A stretch of DNA of 5,413 bases, taken from contig SHZG01000166.1 in assembly GCA_009692395.1 (NCBI GenBank), forward strand, positions 1 to 5,413, read 5' to 3'. The notes beneath the pieces are model-generated. The model worked only from the letters and a program-made list of their open reading frames with translations. It was not told the DNA's origin and ran no database searches. This document shows positions 5,150 to 5,413 of this stretch, in pieces. The stretch's first letter is position 1, and each line of letters starts with the position of its first letter. Made by a program: the position numbers and the translations under genes. The stretch is from Methylococcales bacterium (GTDB lineage: Bacteria; Pseudomonadota; Gammaproteobacteria; Methylococcales; Methylomonadaceae).

Positions 5150-5413
5150 GGTAGTGGATTAAATCTGTGATGATAGATTAAAATCACGGGCAGAATAAAA
5201 TCACACTTACCTAAAAGACCTTATGAGCTGCTACCAAGACATCATCTGTCCATTCTGTAAAAGCAACCAGATTGGCAAGTCAGGACGCAATGCAACGGGA
5301 GAGCCACGTTACCGTTGTCGAAACCCGTTGTGCATGACAAAAACCTTTATGCTGAGCTACCGATACCGCGCTTGTGAAGTAGGCATTAAGACCAAGATAG
5401 TCAACATGGCAAT
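5150..5413 (+). mobile_element. IS1-family insertion sequence, left end (partial)
   Basis: The sequence from about 5150 begins GGTAGTGGATTAAA, like the GGTnnTG tips of IS1-family elements, and lies 73 bases before an InsA-like ORF. Between tip and ORF are paired short repeats: GATTAAA at 5157 and 5176, and AAAATCAC at 5180 and 5197. The exact border is inferred, because the right end and the target duplication (expected 8-9 bp, for example ending at 5149) are outside the window. Confidence 0.65.
5223..5413 (+). CDS. IS1-family transposase InsA-like protein, N-terminal part (runs off right edge)
   Basis: Sixty-three codons are open from ATG 5223 to the window end. The product begins MSCYQDIICPFCKSNQIGKS. 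It has a CPFC pair (9-12), then a GEPRYRCRNPLC stretch, giving a second Cys pair, followed by KTF, and ends in a segment like the IKTKIVNMA helix. This matches the zinc-finger N-terminus of IS1 InsA proteins (CPxC, G-x-x-RYRC, KTF), which bind the element ends. In classic IS1 the transposase is made by frameshifting from insA to insB; many relatives carry the same domains in one ORF, and the window is too short to tell which applies here. The Shine-Dalgarno is weak (AAAAGACC). The orientation is opposite to petABC. Confidence 0.87.
   Translation, partial: MSCYQDIICPFCKSNQIGKSGRNATGEPRYRCRNPLCMTKTFMLSYRYRACEVGIKTKIVNMA

Noticed and set aside
1..5413. Search for CRISPR repeats, tRNA or rRNA genes, toxin-antitoxin or defence genes
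   Set aside because: No regularly spaced repeats, cloverleaf-like segments or recognisable defence proteins were found; coding space is filled by core genes and IS fragments.

Overview
The window looks like a piece of a gammaproteobacterial chromosome. The main evidence is the gene order, all on the minus strand: petA-petB-petC (Rieske protein, cytochrome b and cytochrome c1 of the bc1 complex) followed by sspA-sspB. This is a known conserved arrangement in Gammaproteobacteria. The DNA is visibly AT-leaning, and IS630-like and IS1-like elements flank the genes. Together these would fit an IS-rich, low-GC group such as the Thiotrichales/Beggiatoa relatives, but that placement is a guess from style and not from an alignment.

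Layout from the left edge: (1) the 5' end of an IS630-family transposase, minus strand, running off the window (1-108), with its IS end reaching about position 144; (2) an acetate kinase gene (ackA, 128-817, minus) cut off after about 224 native codons by that IS end, so only the N-terminal half is present; (3) sspB (884-1264) and sspA (1261-1896), overlapping by ATGA; (4) a 138-bp gap (1897-2034) with two perfect hairpins and an extended -10 promoter for sspA; (5) petC (2035-2754), petB (2756-4177) and petA (4174-4773), tightly coupled; (6) a 376-bp non-coding stretch (4774-5149) with a probable petA promoter; (7) the start of an IS1-family element (from about 5150), with its InsA-like ORF on the plus strand running off the right edge.

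Function: petABC encodes the three core subunits of ubiquinol:cytochrome c oxidoreductase. PetA is a membrane-anchored periplasmic [2Fe-2S] protein, PetB carries the two b hemes and the quinone sites, and PetC carries heme c on the periplasmic side. SspA is a GST-fold RNA polymerase-associated stress regulator, and SspB is the adaptor that hands ssrA-tagged proteins to ClpXP. Acetate kinase would interconvert acetate and acetyl phosphate, but this copy should be inactive.

I see no new multi-gene system here. The points most worth a second look are the IS-disrupted ackA, an unexplained C-terminal extension of about 65 residues on cytochrome b, a Lys-Arg instead of Arg-Arg Tat motif in the Rieske protein, and the fact that both window ends lie inside insertion sequences.
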